Below, in pieces: positions 63,333 to 64,000 of a stretch of 64,000 nucleotides of DNA. The notes beneath the pieces are model-generated. The model was not told where the DNA came from. It saw only the letters and a program-made list of their open reading frames with translations, and searched no databases. How positions within the stretch are numbered: the stretch's first letter is position 1; each line of letters opens with the position of its first letter. This DNA is from Pedobacter polaris (lineage in GTDB: Bacteria > Bacteroidota > Bacteroidia > Sphingobacteriales > Sphingobacteriaceae): contig NZ_SWBR01000003.1 in assembly GCF_005116505.1 (NCBI RefSeq), forward strand, positions 186,001 through 250,000. Direction: 5' to 3'. Made by a program: the position numbers and the translations under genes.

Positions 63333-64000
63333 ATGGATTACAAACATCTACTTTTCATTGCACTCCTCTCATTAATTGCTTGTTGTATCATTATGTTTTT
63401 GGTTTGGATTTGGGCGAAAAAAATCAAAAATGCTGGTGTTGTTGATGTCTTTTGGGCGCTCAATTTCCCTGTAATTACGGTTATCACTTTTTTACTGTCG
63501 GAAGGATTTGAGACGCGTAAAATTTTAATTAGTAGTATGTTTTTAATCGCAGAACTAAGATTAGGACTTCATCTTTGGCAACGTGTTATTGGTCATTTAG
63601 ATGAGGAAGAAGGTAGATATGTGCAGTTAAGAAAAGAATGGGGAAACAAAGCCGATAGAAATTTTTTCTTTTTCTTTCAGTTTCAAGCCATATCAAATGT
63701 GTTATTAGCTATTCCGTTTTTTATCATCATGGCCAATCCAAATACTGAGATTTCTATTTTAGAATATATTGGTTTAGGTATTTGGGTAATTTCTTTTTTT
63801 GGAGAAATGATTGCGGATCATCAATTGGCAGTATTTAAAAAAGATACAAAAAATAAAGGCAAAGTTTGTGATACCGGATTGTGGTACTACAGTCGTCATC
63901 CTAATTATTTCTTCGAGTGGTTAACATGGATGTCGTATTTCATTTTCGCATTAGCGACTCCTTGGGGCGTTTTGGCAATCATCAGCCCTGCTATAATTTT
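63333..64000 (+). CDS. DUF1295 (steroid-reductase-like) membrane protein, 3' end outside window
   Basis: The frame is open from the ATG at 63333 to the window end (222 codons). Several membrane helices and the motif LWYYSRHPNYFFEW near residue 190 match the DUF1295 / isoprenylcysteine-methyltransferase-like group. Members of this group reduce or methylate hydrophobic substrates in the membrane. With the desaturase and DUF1475 genes it forms a probable lipid-modification locus; relatives often have a cyclopropane-synthase-like gene next, which would lie to the right. Confidence 0.82.
   Translation, partial: MDYKHLLFIALLSLIACCIIMFLVWIWAKKIKNAGVVDVFWALNFPVITVITFLLSEGFETRKILISSMFLIAELRLGLHLWQRVIGHLDEEEGRYVQLRKEWGNKADRNFFFFFQFQAISNVLLAIPFFIIMANPNTEISILEYIGLGIWVISFFGEMIADHQLAVFKKDTKNKGKVCDTGLWYYSRHPNYFFEWLTWMSYFIFALATPWGVLAIISPAII

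Noticed and set aside
1..64000. CRISPR array, prophage, insertion sequence or conjugation genes
   Set aside because: No regularly spaced direct repeats, no transposase, integrase, capsid or mobilisation protein was found in the intact reading frames.

Overview
The window is chromosomal DNA of a Bacteroidota member, most probably Sphingobacteriaceae (Pedobacter-like). The signs are low G+C, several SusC/SusD and STN-type TonB-dependent receptors, FecR/ECF-sigma pairs, TAnnTTTG promoter boxes, A-rich rather than Shine-Dalgarno translation starts, and two families of short palindromic intergenic repeats that I recall from these genomes. Genus assignment is inference; there is no rRNA gene here.

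Layout. 1-1.3 kb: the 3' part of a HEAT-like gene, a strong stem-loop and a 76-nt tRNA-like sequence with collapsed D and anticodon stems. 1.3-22.6 kb: a polymer-utilisation region. It holds a secreted DUF6055-type zinc-peptidase-like protein, a DUF5695 protein, a GH97 glycosidase, a plus-strand operon (AraC regulator, DUF885 peptidase-like protein, APC amino-acid permease, five-part GH43 enzyme) and a converging minus-strand operon (SusC, SusD, a fasciclin lipoprotein, a DUF5007-like lipoprotein). Glycosidases, peptidases and an amino-acid permease together suggest a glycoprotein or proteoglycan-like substrate. 23.2-27.8 kb: a CheB-type methylesterase with a zinc-ribbon tail and a CheB-CheR-PAS-histidine kinase hybrid, with no chemoreceptor nearby. 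28-29.7 kb: a Na/Pi-cotransporter family protein and an ECF sigma factor.

29.8-38.3 kb: TonB system A on the minus strand (S41 peptidase, FecR, STN-type receptor, Asp-rich beta-helix-like lipoprotein, small lipoprotein). 38.3-39.4 kb: an XRE-pentapeptide-repeat fusion. 39.8-51.0 kb: a potassium module. An SPFH protein and a sigma-54 response regulator are followed by a sigma-54-like promoter, a 26-codon membrane peptide, kdpF, kdpA, kdpB, an intergenic repeat, kdpC, a porin, a KdpD protein lacking its kinase half, and a separate membrane histidine kinase. This looks like a self-contained low-K+ response locus. 51.2-57.3 kb: TonB system B on the plus strand (ECF sigma, FecR, STN-type receptor, lipoprotein), ending in a decayed duplicate of the lipoprotein gene's 3' end. 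Both TonB systems carry a stem-loop between fecR and the receptor; in system B it follows a perfect ribosome-binding site and an AUG-UAA start-stop.

57.5-64 kb: an SGNH hydrolase, an esterase-like hydrolase, an RRM RNA-binding protein, a metallophosphoesterase, a small secreted protein of unknown function, a cupin sugar-phosphate-isomerase-like protein, then a lipid-modification group (acyl desaturase, DUF1475, DUF1295) that runs off the right edge.

The most interesting items are the start-stop/stem-loop leader of TonB system B and its counterpart in system A, the extra small peptide at the head of kdp, the decayed 3' duplicate after the system B lipoprotein, and the degenerate tRNA-like sequence.
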